NCBI RefSeq assembly: GCF_029379315.1
Contig: NZ_JAQYWQ010000006.1
Coordinates: 13,811 to 77,810, forward strand
DNA from: Nostoc sp. S13
GTDB lineage: Bacteria; Cyanobacteriota; Cyanobacteriia; Cyanobacteriales; Nostocaceae
Length of the DNA: 64,000 nucleotides
Reading direction: 5' to 3'
Positions 43,996-55,145 of the stretch are shown here, piece by piece; position 1 is the stretch's first letter, and every line of letters begins with the position of its first letter. The translations under genes were made by a program, and so were the position numbers. The notes beneath the pieces were generated by a model. It did no database searches, was not told the origin of the DNA, and saw only the letters and a program-made list of their open reading frames with translations.

Positions 43996-44706
43996 TCAAA
44001 CCCCTTTGTGGTTGCAATCTAAATTCCTTGACGCGATCGTATCATTCCTAATTTCAGTAAACAGTGTTGGCATCTGTTAGCCGATCTCCTGAAAACTTTT
44101 TTATTTTTAGTAACACTTTACAGTAACTACACAAGAATTATGGCGCTAGCGATCGTTCCGATTAAAGTTTCCGGTGTCCATTTGTAACTGACCGTAGTCT
44201 TTTTGACAAGTTATTTTTAAAGATTTTCCCTAAAGATTACAAAATATTAATTTAGATGTTTAGGATTTTGTCTTCTTGACAAATAGAACGTGAAATGATA
44301 AGAAAGTATTCCGCAATCTCTGTATACTTTGCTATAATTAATACCAGTCCTATATCATCAGCTATCCAAACTAAAAACCATGCTCGGTTGTAGTTTTTTT
44401 TACTGATCACTAAGCCCTAAAGGTTTGTGGCCGGTCAAACAAAAGCTAGAGATTGTCAAAACCTCAATACCAGGTGTAAAACAGTACAGATATGTTTAAG
44501 GTTATTAGGGTCAATTAAATTTCTACCATACTACTGACAGCTACTGGTAGTAATTCTGCACCAAGTGCTGTCCTTTGCAAGATACTACCAACTTACGAGT
44601 TAATCGTATGCCTAAATATCTGATAGATATTATTTGTATAAAAAATACGAATTAAACTGCATCTACATAGACAGCTACATAGACATCTACATACACATCT
44701 ACACAC
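43996..44706. other. Divergent spacer between ftsQ and the NTPase pair
   Basis: No gene. TGCTATAAT (44330-44338) looks like an extended -10 box facing the NTPase gene about 370 bp downstream. The last 46 bases are a 12-bp tandem array (see that entry). The region is otherwise AT-rich with HIP1-like octamers near 44150. Confidence 0.4.
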
Positions 44707-44709
44707 ATG
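44661..44709. repeat. 12-bp tandem repeat forming the start site of the NTPase gene
   Basis: Nearly four units of the type ATCTACATAGAC run directly into the ATG at 44707, which lies in the last degenerate unit (ATCTACACACATG). There is no Shine-Dalgarno sequence. Copy-number change would alter leader length and so could alter translation. Confidence 0.8.
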
Positions 44710-46038
44710 AAAACGACATTAAATTTGTCACGTTTTTATAAAGCATGTAACCCCAGCTACACGCTAAATATTAGTAACGTGCTAGACCGACAGTATTACA
44801 TAGATTTTGCTGATGTACGTGGTTGCAAGATTGTCGAAGAATTGCAACGGACTATTGTTCGGATTTCTCCTGATGAGCCTACCTGTCAGTTATTTACCGG
44901 TCATATTGGCTGCGGTAAGTCAACGGAATTGCAGCGCCTGAAGACAGAACTGGAATTGGCGGGATTTCATGTGGTTTATTTTGAGTCCAGTCAAGACTTA
45001 GACATGGCGGATATTGATATCAGCGATATTCTGCTGAGTGTAGCGCGTCAAGTCAGTGCCAGTTTAGAAGGCATTAGCATCAAACTCAAAGCTGGTTACT
45101 TTACCAATTTGCTTAAAGAAGTAGGCGATTTTTTGCAAACCCCCATAGAACTTTCTGGACAAGCAGAATTGTCCTTGGGTATTGCCAAAATTACCGCCAA
45201 AACCAAAGATAGCACCCAGACGCGTAATCAACTCAGGCAATATCTAGAACCACGTACCAATAGTATTTTGCAAGCGATTAACGAAGAAATTTTAGAAAAG
45301 GCTGTTGAACAGCTAAAGCTGCGGGGTCAAAAAGGACTGGTAGTGATTGTAGATAATTTGGATCGAGTGGATATGCGTCCCTTAGCATCCGGGCGATCGC
45401 AACCAGAATATCTCTTCATCGACCGAGGCGAACAGTTACGCCGACTCAAATGCCACCTAGTTTACACCATTCCCTTAACGTTAATTTTCTCCAATGAGTA
45501 TGAGACACTAAAAAATCGTCTGGGGGGAGGGATTGCGCCAAAAGTACTGCCAATGGTGTTAGTGCGGCAAAGAGATGGTAGTGACTACGAACCAGGAATG
45601 TCACTAGTGCGCCAGTTAGTTCTAGCAAGAGCTTTTCCAGAAGTTCCTTTGAATGGCAGGCTTTTATTAATTACAGAATTATTCGATCACTCCCAAACCT
45701 TGGATCGTTTATGTCGCGTTAGTGGTGGTCATATTCGTAACTTATTAGGTTTACTTTATAGCTGCCTACAACGACAAGATCCACCTTTTTCTCAGGACTG
45801 CCTAGAAGCCGTGATTAAGGACTACCGCGACGATCTGCTATTAGCTATTGATGAATTACAGTGGGAATTATTGTTTGAAGTAGTGCAGCAGCAGAGAGTT
45901 AAAGGTGAGTCTGACTACCAGAGCTTACTAAGAAGTATGTATCTGTTTGAATATCGTGATCCTGTAGGACGGTGGTTTGGCATCAGTCCAGCCTTGGCAG
46001 AAACAGAAAAAGTTTTGGCTTGGCAACAAAAGAAGTAA
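44707..46038 (+). CDS. P-loop NTPase, partner of the STAND/WD40 protein
   Basis: 443 residues. Walker A is GHIGCGKST (residues 65-73) and Walker B is LVVIVDNLD (about 211-219), in an AAA/STAND-like ATPase fold. A winged-helix-like C-terminal part (about 310-440) includes CRVSGGHIRNLLGLLYSCLQ. No effector domain, membrane segment or signal peptide is recognised. The N-terminus (FYKACNPSYTLNISNVLDRQYYIDFADVRG) is of a kind I associate with cyanobacterial ATPases found next to large TPR/WD40 NTPases. It is followed after 144 bp by the 1686-residue protein, so the two probably act together; signalling or defence are both possible. Confidence 0.8.
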   Translation: MKTTLNLSRFYKACNPSYTLNISNVLDRQYYIDFADVRGCKIVEELQRTIVRISPDEPTCQLFTGHIGCGKSTELQRLKTELELAGFHVVYFESSQDLDMADIDISDILLSVARQVSASLEGISIKLKAGYFTNLLKEVGDFLQTPIELSGQAELSLGIAKITAKTKDSTQTRNQLRQYLEPRTNSILQAINEEILEKAVEQLKLRGQKGLVVIVDNLDRVDMRPLASGRSQPEYLFIDRGEQLRRLKCHLVYTIPLTLIFSNEYETLKNRLGGGIAPKVLPMVLVRQRDGSDYEPGMSLVRQLVLARAFPEVPLNGRLLLITELFDHSQTLDRLCRVSGGHIRNLLGLLYSCLQRQDPPFSQDCLEAVIKDYRDDLLLAIDELQWELLFEVVQQQRVKGESDYQSLLRSMYLFEYRDPVGRWFGISPALAETEKVLAWQQKK

Positions 46039-46052
46039 CAGTACTGGGTAAG

Positions 46053-46189
46053 TCATTTGTCCTTTGTCCTTTGTCCTTTGTCATTTGTCGTTGGACTAAT
46101 GCCCCATGCCCCATGCCCAATGCCCAATGCCCAATGCCCAATACCCAATGCCCAATGCCCAATGCCCAATAACCAATAACCAATGACTA
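46053..46189. repeat. Two heptanucleotide arrays between the paired NTPase genes
   Basis: TTTGTCC units (46053-46090) are followed by ATGCCCA units (about 46098-46189), roughly 5 and 12 copies with variants. The ATG of the next gene (46183) lies in the terminal ATGACTA unit. Because seven is not a multiple of three, ATGs occur in all frames. Such arrays are typical of heterocystous cyanobacteria. Confidence 0.85.
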
Positions 46190-49100
46190 ATGACAAGCAG
46201 CTACACATTTACACCAAAGAAAATCAGCAAACTTTGCAAAGACTGATTAGAGCGATCGCGCTTTCTGAAGGTCAATTTGTCCTGATTTTAGTTCGATGTA
46301 ACTATGTCCAATTACGTGAGCAAATGTTAGAGAATATTCGCTCGATCAGCAAAGACATCTATATCAGAGAAATCGTTCTCAATCCATCAACTACTTCCTT
46401 ACATAGCACAATAGTCTCAGAACTATCTTTAGATAATCCTGCCGTCCTTACAGATTCTTTGCCATCTGCTGTGATGGTTTTCGGTATTGAGTCAACTACT
46501 GACCTGGAAAACTTACTTACAGGCATCAACCAAGCACGAGATATTTATGCCGCGACTTTTCCATTTCCAGTGGTGTTGTGGCTACAAGATGAAGTGGCAT
46601 CATTGCTTTCCAAATTAGCACCTGATTTCAAAAGCTGGGCTGCAACTACTATTAAATTTGAAATGGCCAAAGCTGATTTAATTGCTTTGATCCGTCAAGA
46701 GGCAGAATCTCTATTTGACAAAGTTTTAGAAGCAGGTGCCGAAACATTTTTATCTAATGCCTTTCTCGATTTAGATCCCAAGTCCCAACACCGCCACGAA
46801 ATAGAATCAGCCCGTAATGATTTGCTGCGCCTGTATGGCGTTCAATTAACACCAGGATTAGAAGCTAGTTTAGAATTTGTGTTGGGGCGAGATAAATATG
46901 CCAACGATCAAATTAATGGTGCTTTAGCCAATTATCAAAGAAGCCTAGCGTTATGGCAGCAGGAAGCAAGCAAAGTGGCAGAGTGGGAGAGTAATTTTTC
47001 TTTGCCCCTCTCATCTCCTCACATTGTGCCCCCTTCGTCTTTACTCAAGCAAGCAATAGTACTATTCCACCTGGGGCTGTGTTATCACCGAATGGCAGAC
47101 TTATACCACAATACTAATAGTAACTATTGCGAACATGCTCTCTTGTGGTTTAAACAATGCTTGGAGCTATTGGAGGAGGTACACAGAGAAGACTTAGTTG
47201 CTAAATTTATTTTGCCTGCTTGTGAAATGCTGCAACGCTTACAAGCTTGGGATGACTTAAAAAAATTAGCTCAAAAGTCATTACGTTTACATAAAACTTA
47301 TGGAACTCCGGCACAAGTTGCTCAAAATTATGGCTTTTTAGCAAATGTGGCGGCTTCTGAGTCAAATTGGTTACTAGCTCATGAATTAGCGAATACAGCA
47401 CTTTCTATCTCCGAAGAAGCAACAGAAATTTCTCTGCGAGATGCTTTGCGAACACGACGACAAGAAAGTTGGTATCTTCTCTTGCTAGCACGTACACAGA
47501 GGCATCTGGGTGAGTCGGAGGAGGCGATTAATAACCTGGAATGGGCGAGGGTAGTTTGTGAGCTACAACATCAGCCATCACTTTACTTAGAGATTTTAGA
47601 GGAACTGCGATCGCTTTACTTTTTTGAGCGTCATGACTATACAGAAGCCTTTAAACTGAAGCAAGAAAAAATTCAAATAGAACATCAGTATGGCTTTCGT
47701 GCTTTCATCGGGGCAAGTCAATTGCAGCCACAACGCCCCAGAATTAACCCAGTATTGGAACTTCACAAAATACCGTCTATTCCTGAAGAAATTGCCCAAG
47801 AAATATCTGCTTCTGGACGGCAGCAAGATGTTAATCGCTTAATTGAAAGAATTACCCGCGCTGACTACAAACTTACAGTAATTTATGGGCCATCAGGTGT
47901 AGGTAAAAGCTCAATTCTCAAAGCTGGTTTAGTCCCAGCCCTAAAGGGAAAAGCTATCGGTGATCGTATTCCTATACCTATTGTTTTGTCTGTTTACACT
48001 GATTGGATTACAATCTTGATAACCAGTATCAACCAAGCGCTGGCATACACAGGAATATCAGTTAATCTTGACTCTACACCTAGTATACTGCTAGAAAGAA
48101 TTCGGTTAGCATCTGAGCGCAATTATACAATAATTATTATATTAGACCAGTTTGAAGAATTTTTCTTTGTTAGTAATCCTCCCACACACAGAATAGAGTT
48201 TTATAATTTTTTCACTGAATGTTTAAATATTTCATTTGTAAAAATTATTCTTTCATTAAGAGAAGATTATTTACATCATTTATTAGAATTTGAACGTTTT
48301 AGCCAGAAAAATAGTACTGGATTATATGATTTAGGAGTAATTAATAAAAATATTCTTGATAAAGACATTCGCTACTATTTAGGAAAATTCTCTAGCCAGG
48401 ATGCCAAAGCCATAATTCATAGTCTTACTCAACGTTCACATTATGAACTGAGTGATGAATTAATTAACCGATTAGTCCAGGATTTGACAGGAGAACTAGA
48501 CGAAGTACATCCAATTGAATTACAAATAGTTGGTGCTCAACTACAAATAGAAAACATTACCACACTCGGACAATATAAGCTTTCCGGCGGCTCGACAAAA
48601 TTGGTGGAACGCTGGCTTGGGGAAGTTATCAAAGACTGCGGTCAGGAAAACGAAGAGTTAAGTTGGAAATTATTATTTGAGTTAACTGATCAAAAGGGGA
48701 CGCGACCGTTAAAAACTAAAGCTGATTTAGCGGCGGCATTAGTTAATAATCATGATATAGATACAATCTCAACCTTTGGCACAGTTGGGGAACTGATTTT
48801 AGAAATATTGGTGGGTTCAGGGTTGGTGTTGCGAATCAGAGAAGAGTTAGGCGATCGCTACCAGCTAGTTCACGATTATTTAGTTGAACCAATTCGCCAA
48901 AAAAACAATTATGTCATCCTTGCCGAATTAGAAAAAGTCAAACTTGAAAAAACTCAAGCTGAAGTTGCCCAAAAACTTAGTCAAAAGCAACTCAATTTGG
49001 TATTGCAACGGCGACTGCAAGAAGCACGGATCGCAGGCGCAATCCTGGCAATCATGGGAGGAACAATCGCAGCATTATGGTGGCAAGCCGACTTACAAAA

Positions 49101-51243
49101 AAGAGCAGCAATTAGCCAAACTCTACGAGCTGAACACAGTGAAACCAACTTGAAAATTAGTGCGATCACTGCTGGTAGCGAAGCTTTGTTTGCGTCTAAT
49201 AAAGAGTTTGATGCCGTATTAGAAGGTTTGCGGGCTTGGAGAGGACTTAAACAGGCAGAGGTTGTGCAGCCAGATACCCGAATGCGGGTAGTGACAGCCC
49301 TGCAACAGGCAGTTTATGGGGTAACGGAGGTTAACCGCCTGGAAGGGCACACTGATGTTGTCTGGGGAGTAACTTTCAGCCCAGATGGTCAGTTGCTAGC
49401 ATCAGGTAGCCGAGATCAGACGGTGAAACTTTGGCGTCCTGACGGAACCTTACTCCAAACCCTCAAAGGTCACACTGATGCTGTCACCTGTGTAAGTTTC
49501 AGCCCTGATGGTCAAACCCTAGCCTCCGCCAGCCTTGACAAAACAGTGCAAATCTGGCGCAAAAACCCGATTACAGGTGAATTTGACCCCAAGCCATATA
49601 AAACCCTCAAAGGACACGGAGATTGGGTTTATAGCGTTAATTTCAGTCCTGATGGGGAATTATTAGCTACTGGCAGTAACGATACAACCGTAAAACTGTG
49701 GCGCAAAGACGGTAGCTTAGTAAAAATATTGAAAGGACATCGAGGGTGGGTTAACTGGGTAAACTTCAGTCCCGATAGTCAATTCATCGCCTCCGCCAGC
49801 GACGACAAGACAGTGAAAATCTGGCGACGGGACGGTAGCCTCGTTACAACTTTGCAGGGACATCAGCAGGGTGTAACTGTAGCTGTTTTCAGCCCAGACG
49901 GTAAATTCTTGGCGTCAACAGGTCGAGATCAGACAGTGAAACTTTGGCTCAGGGAAAGTAACAGCACTAAAGACGGTTTTGACTTTCGTCCTTACAAAAC
50001 TTTACGACACCATAGCGATATAGTGTGGAGTTTGAACTTTAGTTCCGATAGTAAAAAGTTAGCTTCTGCAAGTCAAGACAAAACTATAAACCTTTGGAGT
50101 ATCACTGGTACTTTACTCAAAACCTTCAAAGGACACAGCGATGGTGTTGTCAGCATCGCTTTCAGTCCAAATAACAAATTGCTGGCTTCAGGAAGTTATG
50201 ACAAAAGTGTGAAATTATGGAGTTTAGATCCCCCAATACCGTCTATTCTTCAAGGACATCGGAAGCGAGTTTTGAGCGTTGCTTGGAGTCCCGATGGCCG
50301 GATACTAGCTTCTGGTAGTAGCGATCGCACTATCAAACTTTGGGAGCGATACACTAGTAATGGCGAGGTCAAAACCCGACTCTACAAAACTTTAGTGGGG
50401 CACACAAATCAAGTTCCTAGTGTCAGTTTTGACCCAAAAGGTGAAATGCTGGCCTCAGGAAGTTTTGACAAAACAGTGAAACTTTGGCGGCTTGACGGTA
50501 CTTTAATCATGACTCTCTATGGGCATAGCGATAGTGTGATGAGCGTGAATTTCAGTCCTGATGGTCAATTTTTGGCATCAGCTAGCAAAGATAAAACAGT
50601 GAAACTTTGGAACCGTCAGGGCAAGTTGCTCAAAACCTTAGTCGGGCATCGGGGTTGGGTAAATAGTGTAAACTTCAGCCATGATAGTCAGGTTTTAGCC
50701 TCTGCCAGTGATGACCGAACTGTTAAACTTTGGCAACGGGATGGTACTTTACTCAAAACTTTCTCGCCCCACGGCAGCTGGGTGATGGGTGTCAGCTTTA
50801 GTCCCACTGACGAGTTATTGGCTTCTGCCAGCTGGGATAATACCGTGAAACTGTGGCGACGGGATGGGAAGTTGTTAAAAACCTTATTAAAGGGGTACAG
50901 CGATAGCTTCAATGCCGTGACTTTCAGCCCAAATGGTGAATTGCTTGCCGCCGCCAGTTGGGACGGGACAGTAAAACTCTGGAGCCTTGACGGCAAATTA
51001 ATTAAAAGTCTCAATGGGCATCGCGCTTCAGTATTAAGTATTAGTTTTAGCCCAGATGGTCAAACACTAGCATCAGCTAGTGATGACAAGACGATAATTC
51101 TGTGGAATTTACATCTTGATGATCTGCTTGTTCGTGGTTGCGACTGGGTGGGCGATTACCTCAAACACAACCGCAATCTTGAGGAGCGCGATCGCCTTCT
51201 TTGTGATGGTATAACTCGTAGTCCAGGGGACAAGGAACAATGA
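46183..51243 (+). CDS. Giant STAND NTPase with TPR-like and 14 WD40 repeats
   Basis: 1686 residues. Residues 1-200 look like an ATPase fold without a P-loop ([38 protein letters not shown]). About 240-500 is TPR-like helical. A second NTPase module follows with Walker [10 protein letters not shown] (about 568-576) and Walker [13 protein letters not shown] (about 650-660), then a winged-helix region with [14 protein letters not shown] coiled coil and one likely membrane helix (about 949-967, [17 protein letters not shown]) precede 14 WD40 units (from about 1050), enough for two seven-bladed propellers. This plan suits a ligand-sensing switch. Start is inside a heptamer array, with no ribosome site. 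Target unknown. Confidence 0.88.
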   Translation: MTNDKQLHIYTKENQQTLQRLIRAIALSEGQFVLILVRCNYVQLREQMLENIRSISKDIYIREIVLNPSTTSLHSTIVSELSLDNPAVLTDSLPSAVMVFGIESTTDLENLLTGINQARDIYAATFPFPVVLWLQDEVASLLSKLAPDFKSWAATTIKFEMAKADLIALIRQEAESLFDKVLEAGAETFLSNAFLDLDPKSQHRHEIESARNDLLRLYGVQLTPGLEASLEFVLGRDKYANDQINGALANYQRSLALWQQEASKVAEWESNFSLPLSSPHIVPPSSLLKQAIVLFHLGLCYHRMADLYHNTNSNYCEHALLWFKQCLELLEEVHREDLVAKFILPACEMLQRLQAWDDLKKLAQKSLRLHKTYGTPAQVAQNYGFLANVAASESNWLLAHELANTALSISEEATEISLRDALRTRRQESWYLLLLARTQRHLGESEEAINNLEWARVVCELQHQPSLYLEILEELRSLYFFERHDYTEAFKLKQEKIQIEHQYGFRAFIGASQLQPQRPRINPVLELHKIPSIPEEIAQEISASGRQQDVNRLIERITRADYKLTVIYGPSGVGKSSILKAGLVPALKGKAIGDRIPIPIVLSVYTDWITILITSINQALAYTGISVNLDSTPSILLERIRLASERNYTIIIILDQFEEFFFVSNPPTHRIEFYNFFTECLNISFVKIILSLREDYLHHLLEFERFSQKNSTGLYDLGVINKNILDKDIRYYLGKFSSQDAKAIIHSLTQRSHYELSDELINRLVQDLTGELDEVHPIELQIVGAQLQIENITTLGQYKLSGGSTKLVERWLGEVIKDCGQENEELSWKLLFELTDQKGTRPLKTKADLAAALVNNHDIDTISTFGTVGELILEILVGSGLVLRIREELGDRYQLVHDYLVEPIRQKNNYVILAELEKVKLEKTQAEVAQKLSQKQLNLVLQRRLQEARIAGAILAIMGGTIAALWWQADLQKRAAISQTLRAEHSETNLKISAITAGSEALFASNKEFDAVLEGLRAWRGLKQAEVVQPDTRMRVVTALQQAVYGVTEVNRLEGHTDVVWGVTFSPDGQLLASGSRDQTVKLWRPDGTLLQTLKGHTDAVTCVSFSPDGQTLASASLDKTVQIWRKNPITGEFDPKPYKTLKGHGDWVYSVNFSPDGELLATGSNDTTVKLWRKDGSLVKILKGHRGWVNWVNFSPDSQFIASASDDKTVKIWRRDGSLVTTLQGHQQGVTVAVFSPDGKFLASTGRDQTVKLWLRESNSTKDGFDFRPYKTLRHHSDIVWSLNFSSDSKKLASASQDKTINLWSITGTLLKTFKGHSDGVVSIAFSPNNKLLASGSYDKSVKLWSLDPPIPSILQGHRKRVLSVAWSPDGRILASGSSDRTIKLWERYTSNGEVKTRLYKTLVGHTNQVPSVSFDPKGEMLASGSFDKTVKLWRLDGTLIMTLYGHSDSVMSVNFSPDGQFLASASKDKTVKLWNRQGKLLKTLVGHRGWVNSVNFSHDSQVLASASDDRTVKLWQRDGTLLKTFSPHGSWVMGVSFSPTDELLASASWDNTVKLWRRDGKLLKTLLKGYSDSFNAVTFSPNGELLAAASWDGTVKLWSLDGKLIKSLNGHRASVLSISFSPDGQTLASASDDKTIILWNLHLDDLLVRGCDWVGDYLKHNRNLEERDRLLCDGITRSPGDKEQ

Positions 51244-51371
51244 TTTGTAGCAGTAAAAGAGTGAATTGACATGAACTCTTAAAGCATCAACCAGGAACCG
51301 CTCTTGGTTTAGCGGTTGATGAGACGATCTGAGTTGGTAATTTAGAGCTAGAAAATAATTTTCGAGATGAT

Positions 51372-51719
51372 TCAGCCGCATGAGCGATCGCTCTCCAAAA
51401 CTTCATGGCTATTTTCTTCGGGAGCCTCTTGTGGCAAATTCGCTAAAAATGCTTGTAGTCTCATCCGCTCAATGTAAGGCCAGCCTCCCTCAGACTCAAT
51501 ATCTTTCAGTAGTGAGTAGAGTTGCCGACGGTTAACAGGCAAACTCTCTTGAAAAACCCCATCCCGGATCTCTCGGTGTAACTGCTCCAATTGCCTAAGC
51601 ATTGCCAAAAGAGCTACAGTATCGCCTTGACAAACCTGAACAGCATCATACACCACAGTTGCGATCGCTTGCTGTTTCCAAGACAACTCTCCTGATTCAA
51701 AATTTTGATTATTATTCAT
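51372..51719 (-). CDS. Conserved small protein of unknown function
   Basis: 115 residues, acidic and helical (WKQQAIATVVYDAVQVCQGDTVALLAMLRQLEQLHREI, then LPVNRRQLYSLLKDIE). Composition and a clear hydrophilic helical pattern make it a likely real gene of a type seen in cyanobacteria. No domain, signal peptide or membrane segment recognised. It converges with the WD40 gene 128 bp away. Confidence 0.65.
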   Translation of the reverse strand: MNNNQNFESGELSWKQQAIATVVYDAVQVCQGDTVALLAMLRQLEQLHREIRDGVFQESLPVNRRQLYSLLKDIESEGGWPYIERMRLQAFLANLPQEAPEENSHEVLESDRSCG

Positions 51720-52048
51720 CCCACCCTTTCCGTATAAATAATCAGGTCAACTCAAATTTACCGGAGATTTTTAATTTTCCCTAGCTTGTCACTCTAGACA
51801 AGCAGTGATCACAAGTCCTGCTGAAGACAGAATTGGTGAATTCAGAATACCCAGCAGTCAAGTCAGGGCGAAGAGTCACGAAAAGAATTTTTTCTTCACA
51901 CGCGTTTAAAATCGGGGTTTTAAACCTCGATTCTCGATCCAATACTTCGACAAGCTCAGTAACCATCGCATAGAATCCATTCTGGCTCCTGAATTCTGAA
52001 TTCTTCTTCGATAAACATTCTGTAGGCTTGTATTAAAGTTTTTTGAAC
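51720..52048. other. Spacer with degenerate repeat fragments
   Basis: No gene. CCTGAATTCTGAATTCTTCTTC near 51990 resembles the end of the MITE-like copy at 59891-60080. TTTAAAATCGGGGTTTTAAA (51905-51924) is an imperfect palindrome. A 61-residue minus-strand frame here is dismissed. Confidence 0.5.
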
Positions 52049-52474
52049 TCACCGTGTCTCCCTGTCCCCTTGTCCCCTTGCCCTAGTCGAGGTAAATATA
52101 ACTAGATTTGTATCTTTATCAAAAGCAATTGCGATCGCTCCTAAAAGAGCGTAGTAACCTTTAGCATAGCCTCCACAGCAGCTAGATGTGATCTGGAGGA
52201 GACTTTTTTGATTAAGAGCACTTTGATTTTGAGTTAAAAAAAATCGTATGATCTGGCTGATTTCCCCATCAAACAATGGGTTGTATGTAGTAGCGTCACA
52301 TACATGATACAAAAAGACTTGGGCGATGCCGCTTTTGCCATAGGCAAGAGCAAAGTGCAAAGCAGACAATCTAGATGCCCAAACACTTGGTTCAGCTCTG
52401 GAAATCAGAGTGAAGCCGTGTCCAACCAAAAATAGCTTTTCGCAGCAGAGTAGCGGCTTCTCATCAGAGATCAA
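52049..52474 (-). CDS. Hypothetical protein upstream of psbO
   Basis: 141 residues. The N-terminal two-thirds look protein-like (ASRLSALHFALAYGKSGIAQVFLYHVCDAT, GEISQIIRFFLTQNQSAL, LLGAIAIAFDKDTNLVIFTS), but the last dozen residues come from a GGGGACA-type repeat, so the natural end may have been altered. No family recognised. It is divergent from psbO with a gap of 54 bp. Uncertain whether expressed. Confidence 0.45.
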   Translation of the reverse strand: MISDEKPLLCCEKLFLVGHGFTLISRAEPSVWASRLSALHFALAYGKSGIAQVFLYHVCDATTYNPLFDGEISQIIRFFLTQNQSALNQKSLLQITSSCCGGYAKGYYALLGAIAIAFDKDTNLVIFTSTRARGQGDRETR

Positions 52475-52528
52475 AGCTTCGATGCAGTTTTACAACAAAT
52501 CTATTAATTTTTGAGATTGAGGTTGACC

Positions 52529-53368
52529 ATGAGGTATCGCGCTTTAATTGTTGCATTCTTGGCTTTGTGCCTGGGGCTAATAACTGCTTGTAGTGATGCT
52601 CCTGCTAGTACTAGTAATAGTAGAGATGTACTCACTTACGATCAAATTCGCGGGACTGGCTTGGCTAATAAATGCCCCCAACTAACAGAAACAACCCGTG
52701 GCTCTATTCCCATTGATTCTAGCCAGTCCTATGCCATCAAAGAACTTTGCTTGGAACCAACCAGCTTCTTCATCAAAGAAGAACCTGCTAATAAACGCCA
52801 AGAAGCAGAATTTGTGGCTGGCAAATTGTTGACCAGATACACTTCGACTATTGATCAGGTGCAAGGCAACCTAAAAATCAACTCAGATAATAGCTTGACC
52901 TTTGCGGAAACTGATGGTCTTGACTTCCAAGCCATCACTGTGCAACTTCCTGGTGGTGAGCGAGTACCTTTCCTATTCACCATCAAAAACTTGGTTGCTC
53001 AAACACAACCCAGTTTGAGCAGTATTAACACCTCCACGGACTTTGAGGGCACTTTCAAAGTTCCTTCCTATCGTGGTGCTGCCTTCCTAGATCCCAAAGG
53101 TCGTGGTGTTGTCAGTGGCTACGATAATGCCGTGGCTCTCCCCGCCCAAGCGGATGATGAAGAACTTACCCGCACTAACGTCAAGCGTGCTGAAAATCTC
53201 AATGGCAAGATTTCTCTGCGAATCGCTAAAGTAGATAACTCTAGTGGTGAAATTGCTGGTACTTTCGAGAGCGAACAGCCATCTGATACAGATTTAGGTG
53301 CTGGCGAACCTAAAGAAGTCAAAATTCGCGGTCTATTTTATGCACGGGTTGAACCGGCTCGTGGCTAA
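52529..53368 (+). CDS. psbO: Photosystem II manganese-stabilising protein PsbO
   Basis: 279 residues from the ATG at 52529, with GAGG six bases upstream; a TTG frame to 52511 is rejected. The signal peptide is about residues 1-28 (LCLGLITACSDAPAS) for export to the thylakoid lumen. Family motifs: LTYDQIRGTGLANKCPQL, KELCLEPTSFFIKEE, DFQAITVQLPGGERVPFLFTIK and KGRGVVSGYDNAVALPA. It shields the Mn4CaO5 cluster of the oxygen-evolving complex. A strong hairpin terminator lies about 120 bp after the stop. Confidence 0.97.
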   Translation: MRYRALIVAFLALCLGLITACSDAPASTSNSRDVLTYDQIRGTGLANKCPQLTETTRGSIPIDSSQSYAIKELCLEPTSFFIKEEPANKRQEAEFVAGKLLTRYTSTIDQVQGNLKINSDNSLTFAETDGLDFQAITVQLPGGERVPFLFTIKNLVAQTQPSLSSINTSTDFEGTFKVPSYRGAAFLDPKGRGVVSGYDNAVALPAQADDEELTRTNVKRAENLNGKISLRIAKVDNSSGEIAGTFESEQPSDTDLGAGEPKEVKIRGLFYARVEPARG

Positions 53369-53489
53369 ATCCTCGGAAGTAACGCATGTACTTACAGCAG
53401 TTTTCAGGGATCTAGACCACGACTGAGATGGGCAATGTTGAATAAGGAGTGGTGTAGTTCAATTACTTGAAAAGCGCTGTAAGTATAAC

Positions 53490-53512
53490 AAAGGGCATCT
53501 TGCCCTTTTTTA
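53490..53512 (+). terminator. Rho-independent terminator of psbO
   Basis: AAGGGCA (53491-53497), three-base loop TCT, TGCCCTT (53501-53507), then a T-run. A compact GC-rich stem with U-tract, 122 bp after the psbO stop, on the transcribed strand. Confidence 0.8.
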
Positions 53513-54202
53513 TTGGCTTGCGTAAACATACATAGTACTTTTTAATTTTTATTAGTAATTTTTAAAGATGGGATAAATCTCAGTTAAAGAGACACGTAAT
53601 TTTACTGTAAATTCAATTTTTTCTGATCCAACAAAATCCTGAAGACTATTTTTTTGTTTTTTTAAATTAACTTGATCATTAATTAATTCAAATTAAGTAC
53701 AATTTCGGTTTGATATTTAGTAATTAATTTTATATTTTATTTGTATGTAGTTCTAAAAAAACTATAGGTCATACCAAAGATAAATAACAAACTAAATACC
53801 GATTTAACACGATGTGCAACTTATTCTTGTCACCCCGCTTCCATTCCTCTCACACCAGTTGCTACAACTCTTAGCCACCCCCTGGCGTGTGGGGAGTGGC
53901 GTGGAAAAATAGGCAACGCACTGACTGACTCCCCCACAGTTCGAGAGGCTTTGATTCGGCTCCTGTTCCCTTGTAAGGAAACGGTTGGGGGTTAGGTTTG
54001 AGATCAAGTTGCACACAGGTGATTTAGCCAATTTAAATTTTGCTCGATTGTCAAACAACCTATGAAATATTTATAGAAAAACTTTGTTATCTACATAGTA
54101 TTTGCTAGGAAATATAGGGCGATATTGTCTTTAATGTCGTGCGATCGCAGCTGAATTTCAAAGTGAACATTAATTCTTTTTTTGCTCAATAAATAGGGTG
54201 CT
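53513..54202. other. psbO-sigF spacer with a MITE
   Basis: No gene. Positions 53520-53810 are AT-rich with no feature seen. Positions 53813-54015 are an inverted-repeat element (see entry). The last 190 bases lead into sigF and should hold its promoter. Confidence 0.55.
53813..54015. mobile_element. 203-bp MITE-like element, ends TGTGCAACTT
   Basis: TGTGCAACTT (53813-53822) is the perfect reverse complement of AAGTTGCACA (54006-54015). The interior is GC-richer than its flanks and carries CCCCCTGGCGTGTGGGG-type partial palindromes. No coding capacity. Ends are unlike the AGGACTTAC family, so it is a separate element type. Confidence 0.7.
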
Positions 54203-54979
54203 ATGCCTACCACAGTCACCAATGAACTCAAACACGAAATTTGGCAGTTGTTGCGAGAATACCAGCAATCTCCGTCAGAAAATATCCGCAATCAACTGGT
54301 AGAACTCAATTTTGGGCTTGTCAGAAAAGAAGCTCACTACTGGACAAATCAATGTCATGAAACCTACGATGATTTGCTCCAGGTTGGATGTTTGGGTTTA
54401 ATCAGAGCTATTGAAAAATTTGAACTTTCCAAAGGACATGCCTTCAGTTCCTATGCTCTTCCCTATATTCGGGGTGAAATTCAACATTATCTCCGAGATA
54501 AAGGTGTCACGGTGCGAATTCCTCGCAGGTGGTTAGCGCTACAACAGCAAGCAATAGGAGTTTCACGTTCTTGGCGTGAAAAACATAATCGTCAACCAAC
54601 CGATTCGGAATTAGCAACAGTACTGGAAATTTCTCCAAACGAATGGCAAGAAATTAAATTAGCATGGATTAATCGCGCTCCCTTGAGTCTCGATGTGCCA
54701 GTCCAAGACGGAGAAGAAGGCTCTACCTGTTTGGGAGAATTGGTTCCAGATCCTCACTATCGCAGCTTTCAACTAGCACAAGAAGACCAATTTCGCTTAC
54801 AACAAGCATTGGTTCAGCTAGAAAAACGCACCCGCGATGTGTTGGAATGTGTGTTTTTGCAAGATTTGACACAAAAACAAGTTGCGGAACATTTGGGCAT
54901 CAGTGTAGTAACGGTTTCCCGTAGAGTCAAGAAAGGACTGGATTTGATGAAACAGCTTATGGGTGTGGCAGAAGATTGA
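54203..54979 (+). CDS. sigF: Group 3 sigma factor SigF
   Basis: 258 residues. Sigma region 2 (about 40-110: YDDLLQVGCLGLIRAIEKFELSKGHAFSSYALPYIRGEI), region 3 (about 120-180) and region 4 (about 205-252: RTRDVLECVFLQDLTQKQVAEHLGISVVTVSRRVKKGL). This matches the group 3 (flagellar/sporulation-like) sigma factors, and SigF is the cyanobacterial member. In Synechocystis SigF controls pilin and motility genes. The nearby PilP-like lipoprotein fits that theme, but a link is only suggested. sigF next to psbO is, as I recall, also the order in Anabaena. Confidence 0.88.
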   Translation: MPTTVTNELKHEIWQLLREYQQSPSENIRNQLVELNFGLVRKEAHYWTNQCHETYDDLLQVGCLGLIRAIEKFELSKGHAFSSYALPYIRGEIQHYLRDKGVTVRIPRRWLALQQQAIGVSRSWREKHNRQPTDSELATVLEISPNEWQEIKLAWINRAPLSLDVPVQDGEEGSTCLGELVPDPHYRSFQLAQEDQFRLQQALVQLEKRTRDVLECVFLQDLTQKQVAEHLGISVVTVSRRVKKGLDLMKQLMGVAED

Positions 54980-55145
54980 CTGCAAATAAACACCAATCCG
55001 CAGTTATGCTGGGTGGGCAGTGCTAAAAATAACCTTTTAAATCTAAAAAATTAGGTTATAAAGGGAAGATACTTTGCCTTTGATACAAATTTCAGGCTTG
55101 TTAATTTCCACTTTTCAATTTTCCAATGGCTTTTGAGAACAGCTC

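Noticed and set aside
46098-46189. Possible CRISPR array
   Set aside because: Units are seven bases with no spacers; it is a simple tandem array.
53400-53490. Possible small RNA after psbO
   Set aside because: No independent promoter or conserved fold was recognised; it is more likely the psbO 3' UTR.
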